A stretch of DNA of 64,000 nt from Candidatus Heimdallarchaeota archaeon. Its GTDB lineage: Archaea > Asgardarchaeota > Heimdallarchaeia > JABLTI01. The stretch spans positions 1 to 64,000 of the forward strand of contig JAHLVW010000089.1 of NCBI GenBank assembly GCA_019058275.1, written 5' to 3'. Numbering within the stretch: the stretch's first letter is position 1; each line of letters opens with the position of its first letter. Shown in pieces: positions 32,561 to 41,593 of the stretch. Made by a program: the position numbers and the translations under genes. Under the pieces are notes generated by a model. It saw only the letters and a program-made list of their open reading frames with translations. It did no database searches and was not told the DNA's origin.

Positions 32561-35281
32561 CTAATTGGTTGATTGTGTGATTGATAGTTTATTGCAGATT
32601 AAATGATAACTTTCCATTAGTTGATCTACTAGATTAGAAGTTCCACTGTGAATCTTCTTTCCCATAGTAACAATTTTCTTCAAACCAACCTCAACACTAG
32701 CATATGCACGTCGAAATGCATCAGATAATAACAGCTCAGTTAGATTATTGATATGGTCATTATTGAATGGTTGATATGTGTATACCCGACCAATTATCTC
32801 ATTTTCTTCACTGTCTTCAGTTAATATAAAGAATTTCTTGATTTCTTCTGAGATTATTGGTGGTTTAATAGGTAAGTAACTATAAAGATAGCTTTTCTCA
32901 TCTGCTGGTTTCGATAGTGGAATTGTTGTAAAAATGCTCAGTGGTTTATTGTATAATAACCTATCACCAATTAACGTAAAAAGATCATTTTTAAATTGAA
33001 AGCTCAATCTAACTAATTCTTTTCTTTCTAAATCGCTATTAGTAAATTCTTCAAACTTCTTGTTTATAGATTCTGTTAAACTAGATCTAATAAATTGGTT
33101 CAAAATATTCTCATGTATGTTTTGATTTGTAGAATCTTTAATCTCAAAGTTAACTCTGAACATAGTTTCGAGTACATCATTAAAATCAATAGACCATTTC
33201 TTGAATTGACTAAGTGATTCTCGCATTTCCTTACTATAATCTGATTCTTTATGAGGTAATGGTATTGCAAGAAGTTGTAATGATGTTATATTTGTAGTTA
33301 ATCCAGAGTAATTTACTGCAGATGCTTTAGAGATGTTCTCCAATTCCTTATTTGACATGTTTTTGTTTATTGATTTCATTTGCTCGAGATGTTTTCTTAT
33401 TTGGGGGATACTAATCTCTTGTATTCGCCCTAAAAATCCAGTTTCCAAATATGATTTTTTGTTTTCTTTAGTTATTTTACCCTTTGATGCATCAGTTTCA
33501 ATTTGAGATATTATAGTAATTATTTTGTCAGCTGTCTTTCGAAAATGTTCATTTACATGTTTGATATCAATTGTTATTTTATTTTCGGGTTTATATTTTA
33601 TTTTAGGTTCAGGTTCGAAGCTATGTAATTTGTCTTCAACAGAATCTATAATTCGACTTAGTTGTCCGATTAACCATGTACGTGGTCCAGAAAATGATTG
33701 AATTAGATTAAACGTAAGTCCTATTTCTATTGCTAATGATTCAGAAAGATTATAAAACAACAAACCATCAGTTGATATTGTTGGGGTATTTTTTGCACCC
33801 AGAGAAATTTGTCCAAACAAATGATTGTGAACCCAACTAAAGGTATTAGCAATAGATTGTATGAGAATACTATTTTTTATCAATGAACATTCTGGGGAAG
33901 CTTTAGGTAAATCTACATCAACAAGCTTTTTCTTTTTAGATTTCTTCTTAGTAGATTTCTTCTCGGTCTCAGTCATTTCGATGCTGATTGTTTTTGGTAT
34001 TCCTGGTGCTTGTTTTGTAGTAAGTTTTGATTCTTGACTTGATATCTGAGGTATTTTTTCAGGTTTTAAGGTGTCCAAATCAATGGGTTTTGATAGATTA
34101 GTATTAACAATTGTAATGAATTCATCAATATATTCAGATGGAACAATTCCATTAGAGGTATTATAGATACAAGAAAGAAATTCCTCTTGAAGATTGAACT
34201 GACTAAGAATTTTGCAGAATTGTTTTAGAAATGGAAGTTCAAAAGGACGATCGCCAATTTCTACCAAGTAATTTCTTAAGAAATTCCAACCAATTTTTCT
34301 ATCGTCGTCTACACCAATTTTAGATAGAATAGCATCTATACCTCTAATACTAATACCAATTGGTCCTCTTATAATCAGTAAATTAACGATAAATGAATTG
34401 AAAAGTAATGGTAACTGTGTTTTATAAAAACTTTCAATTTTATCTAGTATATTTCCTGAATATTGAATCAAAGGCATTAATCCTCCTTGTAGAATATACT
34501 GGAAAAGGGCTGTTGATACTTTTTCTTTGTAATTTGTTTCTTTAAAATTTCTTGTGAAAGTATTTGTTAGAACATTTATTCCTGACCAATATTCTTTCTT
34601 TCCAAAAAATTGCTTAAATGCTAATTTGGGAAAGAATTCAGGATAATTTTTTTCTTTAATCCAATGACAGAATTGTTCAATTTGATTTTCAAGAAGCTCA
34701 TCATCAATAGGCAATGTTATAAATCGATCTTTTTCTTGTAGAAAATTTATATTCTCATAAAATGTAGATTTTCTCGCTCTTTTGCGATAATCGCTTATTG
34801 CTTCAGCCAGAATCTCAATGGTTTCTTTATTAGTTGGGATATAACCCTCTACGTTCCCTTTAACTAGTTTTTTTGCTAATTTGGGTTTCTGACATATCAT
34901 TACCATTATCGAATAACATAATTCACTAAGAGCAAGTTCTTGTTCTCGAGATAATTCACCTTCTCTTACGATAACAGCAACTCTCATCTGAGAACTGTGT
35001 TTGATTTCAGGGCTAATTAATCCTAAATTATCATTGATTTGACTTAAGTGCCGAATATAAACATGAGCATTATACAACTCAGAATGTCTTAATTCACCTT
35101 GTTGAAGCATTTCTTGAAACATATTTGACATTCCAGATAATGCTCCACTAATTAAAGTTGCTTCTGTATGATCCTCTTGAAAAATCCCTGCAGTGATAAA
35201 AGGCACAGAACCTGTCATTACAACAAGATCTATTTTTTTAGCAAGGACTTCTATACCCATATGAACAACACCTATACTCAA
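32561..35281 (-). CDS. 906-residue protein with a longin/roadblock-like N-terminal domain
   Basis: I do not recognise the whole protein. Residues 5-135 (VLAKKIDLVVMTGSVPFITA, then a long helix with ISGALSGMSNMFQEMLQQGE, then ELYNAHVYIRHL) follow the beta-hairpin / helix / beta pattern of longin- or roadblock-type domains that bind small GTPases. The middle is helical; a Lys-rich linker (STKKKSKKKKLVDVD) lies near residue 440. The C-terminal 450 residues are helical with coiled-coil potential. No membrane segment. It lies 57 bases upstream of the NuoA-like gene on the same strand. A trafficking or scaffold role is only an inference. Confidence 0.7.
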   Translation of the reverse strand: MSIGVVHMGIEVLAKKIDLVVMTGSVPFITAGIFQEDHTEATLISGALSGMSNMFQEMLQQGELRHSELYNAHVYIRHLSQINDNLGLISPEIKHSSQMRVAVIVREGELSREQELALSELCYSIMVMICQKPKLAKKLVKGNVEGYIPTNKETIEILAEAISDYRKRARKSTFYENINFLQEKDRFITLPIDDELLENQIEQFCHWIKEKNYPEFFPKLAFKQFFGKKEYWSGINVLTNTFTRNFKETNYKEKVSTALFQYILQGGLMPLIQYSGNILDKIESFYKTQLPLLFNSFIVNLLIIRGPIGISIRGIDAILSKIGVDDDRKIGWNFLRNYLVEIGDRPFELPFLKQFCKILSQFNLQEEFLSCIYNTSNGIVPSEYIDEFITIVNTNLSKPIDLDTLKPEKIPQISSQESKLTTKQAPGIPKTISIEMTETEKKSTKKKSKKKKLVDVDLPKASPECSLIKNSILIQSIANTFSWVHNHLFGQISLGAKNTPTISTDGLLFYNLSESLAIEIGLTFNLIQSFSGPRTWLIGQLSRIIDSVEDKLHSFEPEPKIKYKPENKITIDIKHVNEHFRKTADKIITIISQIETDASKGKITKENKKSYLETGFLGRIQEISIPQIRKHLEQMKSINKNMSNKELENISKASAVNYSGLTTNITSLQLLAIPLPHKESDYSKEMRESLSQFKKWSIDFNDVLETMFRVNFEIKDSTNQNIHENILNQFIRSSLTESINKKFEEFTNSDLERKELVRLSFQFKNDLFTLIGDRLLYNKPLSIFTTIPLSKPADEKSYLYSYLPIKPPIISEEIKKFFILTEDSEENEIIGRVYTYQPFNNDHINNLTELLLSDAFRRAYASVEVGLKKIVTMGKKIHSGTSNLVDQLMESYHLICNKLSITQSTN

Positions 35282-35463
35282 TTGTAATTTGCAAGAAATA
35301 GTTATAGATGTATAATAAAATCTTTCCCTCAGTTCGCAACAAATGAATAAAAGAGATATATTTAGTGTAAAAGTTGAAGAACTAAATTCACATTCATTAG
35401 TAAGTAAATTAGAATGAAATATGAAAAATAATGCGGAAAAGCATCAAAATTGTATTGAACAAT

Positions 35464-36186
35464 TTAAATTTGATGCATCCATAATAAACTTCTATAAACG
35501 TTTTTAATTCTCTTTTGTAATTCATCAACTGCTTTAGTTTCATTCATCTTTTCTAAGCCTTTCAAGACTTTACGGCAGTAATCGCATTCCTCACCATTGG
35601 AGACTTTCTTGTTATCAATATCTAAGATTACTTCTGATTCATAATAGTCTCGCAATCCTTGAGCAATACCGATGATATCGTAATCACGAGGATCGACAAA
35701 GGTTTCAGTAAACCAACTAATTCGTAGTTCCTTTTTATGAACGAATAATTTTAATGTAGCAATTGCAATTTCCATTAAAGCTAAATCACCAGTAACAATG
35801 ACGGTTTTACCTGTCATTACTGGTTTCATTACATACTCTAAATTATTACCAAATGTTTTGAGCATAAGAGTAATACTGGCTCTAGCTTCGGGTCTTGGTG
35901 ATGGAGTAGCTGCAGTTGTTGATGCGGCTTGTGCAGTTGTTGCAGCTGAGGTTCTAGCAGATACTTCTTCTCTACTTGATCTTGCAATTGTAGATGAACG
36001 ATGTTGTCTAAGTGATAAATTTTTATCAAGTAAAAGAGTAATTACATGATCATCATGTAGATAAGAAACTTGCCATAACCCACCTACTTGCGTCTTAAGA
36101 TCATCTACATAAATTGGTATGGAAATGTCTTTTCCGCAGCCTTTACAATTAAGAGCTATTTCTTTTAATGGTACCCTAGCAGACAA
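35464..36186 (-). CDS. Zinc-binding protein with Ala/Thr/Ser-rich linker
   Basis: The 240-residue protein starts with a strand-rich region containing CKGCGK, and ends with a second half-site ECDYCRKVL. Between them residues 65-105 are a low-complexity Ser/Thr/Ala/Pro stretch, likely disordered. Residues 110-200 form an alpha/beta domain (GKTVIVTGDLALMEIAIATL, ELRISWFTETFVDP). I recognise no family; the arrangement suggests a two-domain cytoplasmic protein, perhaps an adaptor. It is on the same strand as the 906-residue protein and 182 bases upstream of it. Confidence 0.6.
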   Translation of the reverse strand: MSARVPLKEIALNCKGCGKDISIPIYVDDLKTQVGGLWQVSYLHDDHVITLLLDKNLSLRQHRSSTIARSSREEVSARTSAATTAQAASTTAATPSPRPEARASITLMLKTFGNNLEYVMKPVMTGKTVIVTGDLALMEIAIATLKLFVHKKELRISWFTETFVDPRDYDIIGIAQGLRDYYESEVILDIDNKKVSNGEECDYCRKVLKGLEKMNETKAVDELQKRIKNVYRSLLWMHQI

Positions 36187-36391
36187 TATTTACAACTCCG
36201 ACTAATGCCAATAATATGAATTTTTAATATTCGTATATTATTAGTTAGTGCTAATGTTTTAAAGTTTTATGACAAAATCTTCCGTATTTCTAGGAAGAAG
36301 ATTACCTTATATTTATTACTTTATAGACATTGTAATACTAACTAATACCTAAGTACTACTTAGCTATTTTCACATAAAATAAGTCTTTTTT

Positions 36392-38089
36392 TCACGGCAA
36401 ATAACCCATAATTCCCATGATGACTAGACAAAAACCAAAGAAGAATGAAACGGTTGATACTAAAGCTAGTAGCTTTTTACTACGGAATACTAACCTTGGC
36501 AAGTCCCTTAATTTGTATGGAAAAGTTTTGACTTCTCGAAGAGTTAGGAATGGAAATGCTGTAGTTAATCTTCCGACAAATCCCACAGCAAAAGCAATTG
36601 TCACTGCTTTATATTGACTATAAAATGGTGAAAAACCACCAATTGTTATCTCTCCAATAAGAAAGTCTACAAGGTATCCTCCCAGTAATGAACCAAGGAA
36701 TAGTATTACTCCATAAAACATATTGTAAAAACCAACATATAAGCTCCTATTCTTTTCAGGAGTTACATCAATAAGATAAGATTGCATAACAGCTGAATTC
36801 AAACCAAGAGGTATGCAAATTATAGCATGAATTACTATAATGTGCCATACTTGACTTGCAAACATATAGCTTATGGGCATAGCAACAAGAATGAATCTAT
36901 TCATAACCATCTGAGGTTTTCTGCCAATAAGATCTGAAATCCCCCCAGCATAACGAATAGTAATAACAGTTGCAATACTCATTACAACAGAAAAGATAGC
37001 GATTTCTAAGAAATTTGCTCCAATATCACTTCTTTGTCTGATTGGGAAAAGTGGCCAACACCAAGACATAAAGAAGGATTGTATACCGAAAACAATTGTG
37101 AATTTCCTAAAGTCTTTGTTTTTGAACATTTCCAGAACTTTAATTGTAAAAGACTCTTCAATGGTCTCTGCATCTTTTGAAATTTCAAGTGTTTTGGTTT
37201 CATCAGTTGTTACGCAAATTGCTTCAATCCCATCACTAGCAATTGCTTGTGAATCTTTACCGTTAATTATTACACTTTCGATTACACTTGAATCAGCTTC
37301 TTTTTCATGAGATTTTATCTTGCTTTTTCTGTTTGTTTTTTTCTCAAGTAATTTTGAGAGAACTTGAGCTCTACTTCTAGCTTTCTTTTCTTTAAATGAA
37401 AAAATGGCAAAAGCAGATGCAAATCCTGCAACCAATCCAAATGCTATTGGAAGAAAATAATTGAGTTGAAATGTCCAAGAACCTATAGATAATTCTCCAG
37501 CAATATAATTGAACAAAATACCACCTAATATTGTAGATAAGATATATGGGAATTGAGAAAACCAATTAACATTGGCGATTATTTTTCCTCGAATTTTCTG
37601 TGGTATAATTTCACCTAGTAGTGCAGTCCATGCAGGTGTTCCTAATGAAACTACCAACGAAATAACACTCGCAATTACAATTATCATCACTACTTTGTTC
37701 ACAAAGAGAAGAAGTATCCAAATGCTAGAATAAAGTATATTTGACAGAGCAACAAACACAGATCTTCTTTGAATCTTATCTGAAAGGAAACCAAAAACTG
37801 GTTGTACGAAATTACCCAGTAGATTGCTAAGCGCTCGCAACCAACCCATTTGACTTCCTGTTGCACCCATATCAATTGCTATAGTCGTTAAAAATGGATC
37901 AACCATACCATAGCTAAATGTAGCTAAGATTGAACGTCCGTAAATTTTCTCTCGCTCAGGAATTTTAGCCAATTCATCATCCGATAAATCAATCTTATCA
38001 TCCTCAGATACAGCTTCATAATAATCAGGTGCTTCAGGAATTGACACTAATCTGGGATTATCTTCGTCCTGAGGATCATTGTTTGGCAT
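36392..38089 (-). CDS. Major facilitator superfamily transporter
   Basis: This 565-residue protein has 12 predicted membrane helices in two halves, as in MFS permeases. The loop between TM2 and TM3 reads VFGFLSDKIQRRSVF, a form of the G-x-x-x-D-(R/K)-x-G-R-(R/K) signature, and its counterpart in the second half is YAGGISDLIGRKPQM. An acidic N-terminal extension of about 40 residues and a 90-residue polar loop between the halves (residues 225-325) are longer than usual. Substrate unknown. It is monocistronic, with a 200-base gap to the next gene. Confidence 0.88.
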   Translation of the reverse strand: MPNNDPQDEDNPRLVSIPEAPDYYEAVSEDDKIDLSDDELAKIPEREKIYGRSILATFSYGMVDPFLTTIAIDMGATGSQMGWLRALSNLLGNFVQPVFGFLSDKIQRRSVFVALSNILYSSIWILLLFVNKVVMIIVIASVISLVVSLGTPAWTALLGEIIPQKIRGKIIANVNWFSQFPYILSTILGGILFNYIAGELSIGSWTFQLNYFLPIAFGLVAGFASAFAIFSFKEKKARSRAQVLSKLLEKKTNRKSKIKSHEKEADSSVIESVIINGKDSQAIASDGIEAICVTTDETKTLEISKDAETIEESFTIKVLEMFKNKDFRKFTIVFGIQSFFMSWCWPLFPIRQRSDIGANFLEIAIFSVVMSIATVITIRYAGGISDLIGRKPQMVMNRFILVAMPISYMFASQVWHIIVIHAIICIPLGLNSAVMQSYLIDVTPEKNRSLYVGFYNMFYGVILFLGSLLGGYLVDFLIGEITIGGFSPFYSQYKAVTIAFAVGFVGRLTTAFPFLTLREVKTFPYKLRDLPRLVFRSKKLLALVSTVSFFFGFCLVIMGIMGYLP

Positions 38090-38274
38090 TAAAAAATTGC
38101 TCCGAACGTTAAATTGACTTGTCTTTTTGCTTTACAGAACCAATCAAATATTTACTAAAAACTTTCTGTTTGATATGAGCTTTCAATAGAATTTGGATAC
38201 TTTAGCTATATCCTGAAGTAGAATAATATATCTAATCCAAAGAATGTCTGTTCTTATATTAGGTGACAAGCATT

Positions 38275-38358
38275 ATGAATTCTGAAAAAAATAATCTAGA
38301 AGAGCTTGTAAAAATTGGCAGAGAAGAAAGAAAAAAAGAAAATAAAGAAATCAAATAA
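38275..38358 (+). CDS. Possible 27-residue charged small protein
   Basis: ATG 38275 opens a 27-codon frame (starting MNSEKNNLEELVKIGREERK) ending at TAA 38356-38358. AGGTGA (38261-38266) is a fair Shine-Dalgarno 8 bases upstream. The peptide is a Lys/Glu helix. It ends 12 bases before the converging membrane gene. Small size makes it uncertain. Confidence 0.3.
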   Translation: MNSEKNNLEELVKIGREERKKENKEIK

Positions 38359-38370
38359 TTGATTTCCATT

Positions 38371-38730
38371 TCATTCTAAAAATTTACCTACTATGACTAG
38401 TATACCACCTACAAGTATTAACCAGCCAGGTATACCCGAAACAAGTGCACCGATGATTACTAGAATAATTCCTCAAATAATTAGATCAAATTCTAGAATT
38501 TTTGAAAATGATTTTGTAGCACCTATGATCAGGGCAATTGCACTTAAAGCAATAAAGATTATTGGCCAAATAATATTAGTAGCTCCAATAATCCAGCCTA
38601 GCAAACCGTTACCACCTAGATACCAAGGGGTAAAAATGTTGACGTTTACAAAGCTCAAAATACCAGCGACTACGCCTAATATTCCTCCAAGTAAAGCTGA
38701 GAGGAATCCAATCTTATCTAATTTAACCAT
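38371..38730 (-). pseudogene. Small multi-helix membrane protein interrupted by an in-frame TGA
   Basis: From ATG 38730 (MVKLDKIGFLSALLGGILGV) the frame encodes three hydrophobic helices and reaches a TGA at 38475-38473. The same frame continues without a break (GIILVIIGALVSGIPGWLIL, then VGGILVIVGKFLE) to a TGA at 38373-38371. The continuation has the repeated G-I-x-x-x-x-I-G pattern of the preceding helices, so the first TGA most likely replaces a Trp or Gly codon. This may be a real nonsense mutation, a sequencing error, or read-through. No function is known; similar small membrane proteins are common in archaea. Confidence 0.65.
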
Positions 38731-38954
38731 TGTTTTCAATAGCTCCATACAGATAGTAATAGATAGTAATAATTCACATAAAGTGAATTGAACAATATAG
38801 CACAAGAAAGGATAAATTGATTATTTTCTTTTAATGTAAAATAAAATCAAAACGACATTTTTTTAAAAATGGTATTTCAAATGAAAAAATAACCAATCAC
38901 ATATCAATCAAAAAGATTTTAAAATAAGTTTGAAGGCAAATAAAGTGCTTTAAT

Positions 38955-39060
38955 GCCGGCATAGCTCAATCTTCATGGTTGTTACCATATAGAGGCAAAG
39001 CGGTAGAGCTCTCGGCTGTTAACCGAGTGGCCACAGGTTCAAATCCTGTTGCCGGCGCCA
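38955..39060 (+). tRNA. tRNA-Asn(GUU) with a ~31-base insertion in the D loop
   Basis: All arms are intact once the insertion is removed: acceptor GCCGGCA/TGCCGGC, D stem GCTC/GAGC, anticodon stem CTCGG/CCGAG around loop CTGTTAA, T stem ACAGG/CCTGT, and an encoded CCA. Between A14 (38968) and GCGGTA (39000-39005) lie about 31 extra bases, which fold as ATGGT-TGTT-ACCAT with a flanking CTTC/GAGG helix. This is a non-canonical D-loop intron; the exact splice points are not certain. A TATA-like GATTTTAAAATAAG (38915-38928) is well placed upstream. Confidence 0.9.
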
Positions 39061-39074
39061 TTATCTTCTTTTGT

Positions 39075-39335
39075 CTAAAATTCTTCATCTATTTCATGTA
39101 GTATCTCAATTGCTGCTTCTAGTTTATTATTGATGTAAAATCTTAGTTCTCCATAATTCTCGTCTTCTAATATTCTTGAAACATCTATAGATGCATCTTT
39201 AAGTGCTCTATGAGCTTGCTCCATAAGCTCTTTAATTTCTTTTGGATGCTCAATAACAGATAATTTTGGACCTACAAATAGTGAGCCATTATTCATAGCT
39301 CTAACATAAAAGAAACTAAAATACTCAATCATCAT
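39075..39335 (-). CDS. Uncharacterised 86-residue protein
   Basis: A short mixed alpha/beta protein: an N-terminal strand region with FFYVRAMNNGSLFVGPKLSV, then two acidic helices (KEIKELMEQAHRALKDASID and LEAAIEILHEIDEEF). No cysteines or membrane segments. It ends 15 bases after the tRNA-Asn gene on the opposite strand. I recognise no family. Confidence 0.55.
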   Translation of the reverse strand: MMIEYFSFFYVRAMNNGSLFVGPKLSVIEHPKEIKELMEQAHRALKDASIDVSRILEDENYGELRFYINNKLEAAIEILHEIDEEF

Positions 39336-39497
39336 TATTCTTCCTTATCTGATATGTTACTTCTATCCATTTTAAAAACATTTTACTTGTCATTTCTTAA
39401 TATTCATACGAAGCGATATGCTTTTAGATGATTATCTGAAAGATTTTATTTGTCATTTACATGTTTGTATTCGGTGATTAGGCAGGTATTTAGAAAA

Positions 39498-40550
39498 ATG
39501 TCTACAGTAGAAGAAACGAATATATTATCAGAACAATCCCAAAGGGAAGTTGAAATATTAGAAACTTTAAAATTGGTTGAAGGATCAAACCTTTGGACAA
39601 TAACCTATCGACGAATGAAAAAAGACCAGTTGGGAATGTTTGGTTTTGGCATAGTTATGCTTCTGGTTGTAGTAGCAGTTGTTGCCTTTATTTTAATGCA
39701 ATATGATGCTTTGTTTGGTCTTCAAAATCCAACAAGCGATCCTTGGGATTTACATAATTACTTTATTGAAATATGGATTCCAGGTACTGAAAAATACATT
39801 CGTGTAATTGCTCATCCACGACATATAATAGCTGGTGATGATGGATTAGCTCCCAATTCAAAATATCCTTTTGGTACTGATCTATTAGGACATGATGTTT
39901 TCTCTAGAATGGTTTTTGGCACTCCACTTTCTTTAGCTTTAGGTTTGACTGGACAAATTTTTACTAGTATTATAGGAACTTTTGTTGGTGCTATATCTGG
40001 CTATTATGGAGGATTATTTGATGATATTGTCCAAAGAATAAATGAAGTAATCATTGGATTACCTGATTTTGTTCTATTCATTTTTGCAGTTGCACTTTTT
40101 AGAGAAGTTTCTCTAACAATTCCTGGCGGTTACTATATTGTAGTTCTAACAATTCTATCACTTATTAGCTGGGGTGGAACAAGCATAATTGTTCGAAGTA
40201 CCATTTTGAGCTTAAAGGCTCGGGAATTTGTAGAAGCAGAGCGAGCACTAGGTGCAAGTGATGCCCGAATTATTTTACGGCATATAATACCAAATGCATT
40301 ATCACCAATAATCATCATTACTACTTTAGGGATAGCTGGAACAATCATGAGTATTACAGCTTTAGCCTTTTTCGGTTTTGGTGATCCTACTGCAGTCTCA
40401 TGGGGTGATGACCTTGCAAAATATAGAGACCAATTAATTACCCATTGGTGGATGCCTACATTTCCAGCAATGATGATATTCCTCACGATGTTAGGTTTTA
40501 ACTTAATGGGTGATGCATTACGAGATGCATTAGATCCAAAATTAAAGTAA
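39498..40550 (+). CDS. ABC transporter permease, OppC/DppC-type
   Basis: I prefer ATG 39498 (MSTVEETN), giving 350 residues; the upstream in-frame start would add a Cys- and Phe-rich stretch not typical of the family. The OppC pattern is clear: N-terminal TM1 (LGMFGFGIVMLLVVVAVVAF), then a periplasmic segment with KYPFGTDLLGHDVFSRMVFG, and the cytoplasmic EAA loop EFVEAERALGASDARIILRH. It would be half of the membrane channel of a di/oligopeptide importer. The usual OppB, ATPase and binding-protein genes are not adjacent: the gene stands alone between a small unknown gene and comB. Confidence 0.9.
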   Translation: MSTVEETNILSEQSQREVEILETLKLVEGSNLWTITYRRMKKDQLGMFGFGIVMLLVVVAVVAFILMQYDALFGLQNPTSDPWDLHNYFIEIWIPGTEKYIRVIAHPRHIIAGDDGLAPNSKYPFGTDLLGHDVFSRMVFGTPLSLALGLTGQIFTSIIGTFVGAISGYYGGLFDDIVQRINEVIIGLPDFVLFIFAVALFREVSLTIPGGYYIVVLTILSLISWGGTSIIVRSTILSLKAREFVEAERALGASDARIILRHIIPNALSPIIIITTLGIAGTIMSITALAFFGFGDPTAVSWGDDLAKYRDQLITHWWMPTFPAMMIFLTMLGFNLMGDALRDALDPKLK

Positions 40551-40559
40551 ATATAAAAA

Positions 40560-40577
40560 GGTGATTTTATTATCACC
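40560..40577 (-). terminator. Hairpin terminator between the permease and comB
   Basis: GGTGAT (40560-40565) pairs with ATCACC (40572-40577). On the minus strand the hairpin is followed by TTTTTATATTT, so it best terminates comB read-through; on the plus strand it is followed by CTCATTTTCTC. Confidence 0.6.
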
Positions 40578-40586
40578 TCATTTTCT

Positions 40587-41369
40587 CTACAAAAAAGCTA
40601 CTACTTTGTTTCTATTTGAAAGTTCATAAACATTGTTCTCTGAAATAGGAACTTTAGATGTAAAATTCAATCGGCTGCAAAATTCGATGTCTTTTGTGAA
40701 ACCTAAATCAATTAGCTTTTGACCGTGGTCTGTTGCTAGAAGAATTTCTTCAATCGATAAGTTCTTCATATGCTCTTCTAATAATTTAATTTCTTTTAGA
40801 GTCTTCGAATCAAGCTTCATTCCTACTTTTTTAAACTCTTGAGTGATAAGCAAGGCACCTATTTGATCTTCTGTTACAGTGTTATCAGTTATTGGTCCAT
40901 GTGTAAAAGTTGGAACTATTACTATTGTTAATGGACTATTGGTTGTTAATTCTATACATTTCTTAACAACAGCTGCAGCATTCACAATAGAACCTATTAT
41001 GAGATATTTAGAACCAATAGCATCTACTATTCTTTTAGCACCAGTTGATGAAGTAAATGCTGCTACTTCTTTGTCAAATGAGGTTTCATTAAAAATCTCT
41101 GTTGGGCTATTACCGTAATCAAATCCAGGAAGTTTCAAACATCCTCTTTCTCCCATAAGTATTGTTTCTAATTCTTTTTTAGTTAGTCGAGCATCCTCAA
41201 CCTCTTTTGCGACATAAAACTTCCTTATGCCCTTTTGCATTGCTATAGGGATAGTTGTACTAGCTCTTAGAACATCAACTAATATGGCAATTCCTTCTTT
41301 ATTTGAAGCAAGTTTAGATCCTTCAATATTACCTCGTACTAACACTTCCAAGTAAAGCACCAGAAGCAA
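40587..41369 (-). CDS. comB: 2-phosphosulfolactate phosphatase
   Basis: The 260-residue protein has the ComB signatures: VDVLRASTTIPIAM near the N-terminus, LMGERGCLKLPGFDYGNSPT, AFTSSTGAKRIVDA and GSIVNAAAV. ComB is a Mg-dependent acid phosphatase that makes sulfolactate in coenzyme M biosynthesis; homologues also occur in non-methanogens. No other ComA/ComC/ComDE gene or methyl-coenzyme M reductase is in the window, so its role here may be sulfolactate metabolism rather than methanogenesis. It converges with the permease gene across a hairpin terminator. Confidence 0.9.
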   Translation of the reverse strand: MLLVLYLEVLVRGNIEGSKLASNKEGIAILVDVLRASTTIPIAMQKGIRKFYVAKEVEDARLTKKELETILMGERGCLKLPGFDYGNSPTEIFNETSFDKEVAAFTSSTGAKRIVDAIGSKYLIIGSIVNAAAVVKKCIELTTNSPLTIVIVPTFTHGPITDNTVTEDQIGALLITQEFKKVGMKLDSKTLKEIKLLEEHMKNLSIEEILLATDHGQKLIDLGFTKDIEFCSRLNFTSKVPISENNVYELSNRNKVVAFL

Positions 41370-41593
41370 TTCACATAGTATTCCCTTATAAGGGATGGTA
41401 TGATTTTAGCAAACTGATATTTTTTTTCTCTAAGATAGAAAAAATGAAAAAGGGTAAGTTATTTTGTTATCTCAAGATTAAAACTAAACTGTGTTAGGAT
41501 AGTTGAATCCAATAACTTTCGTTATTATTGGATTGTTTAATTAACATATAAAGTACAAATGTAGATTGACATAAGACATTGGAGCAATAATTT

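Noticed and set aside
38393..38791. 132-codon plus-strand frame opposite the small membrane gene
   Set aside because: Proline- and isoleucine-rich translation typical of antisense to a hydrophobic membrane protein; the minus strand gives the better protein.
39450..39497. Upstream extension of the OppC-like permease
   Set aside because: The extra 16 residues are not family-like; ATG 39498 gives a normal N-terminus.
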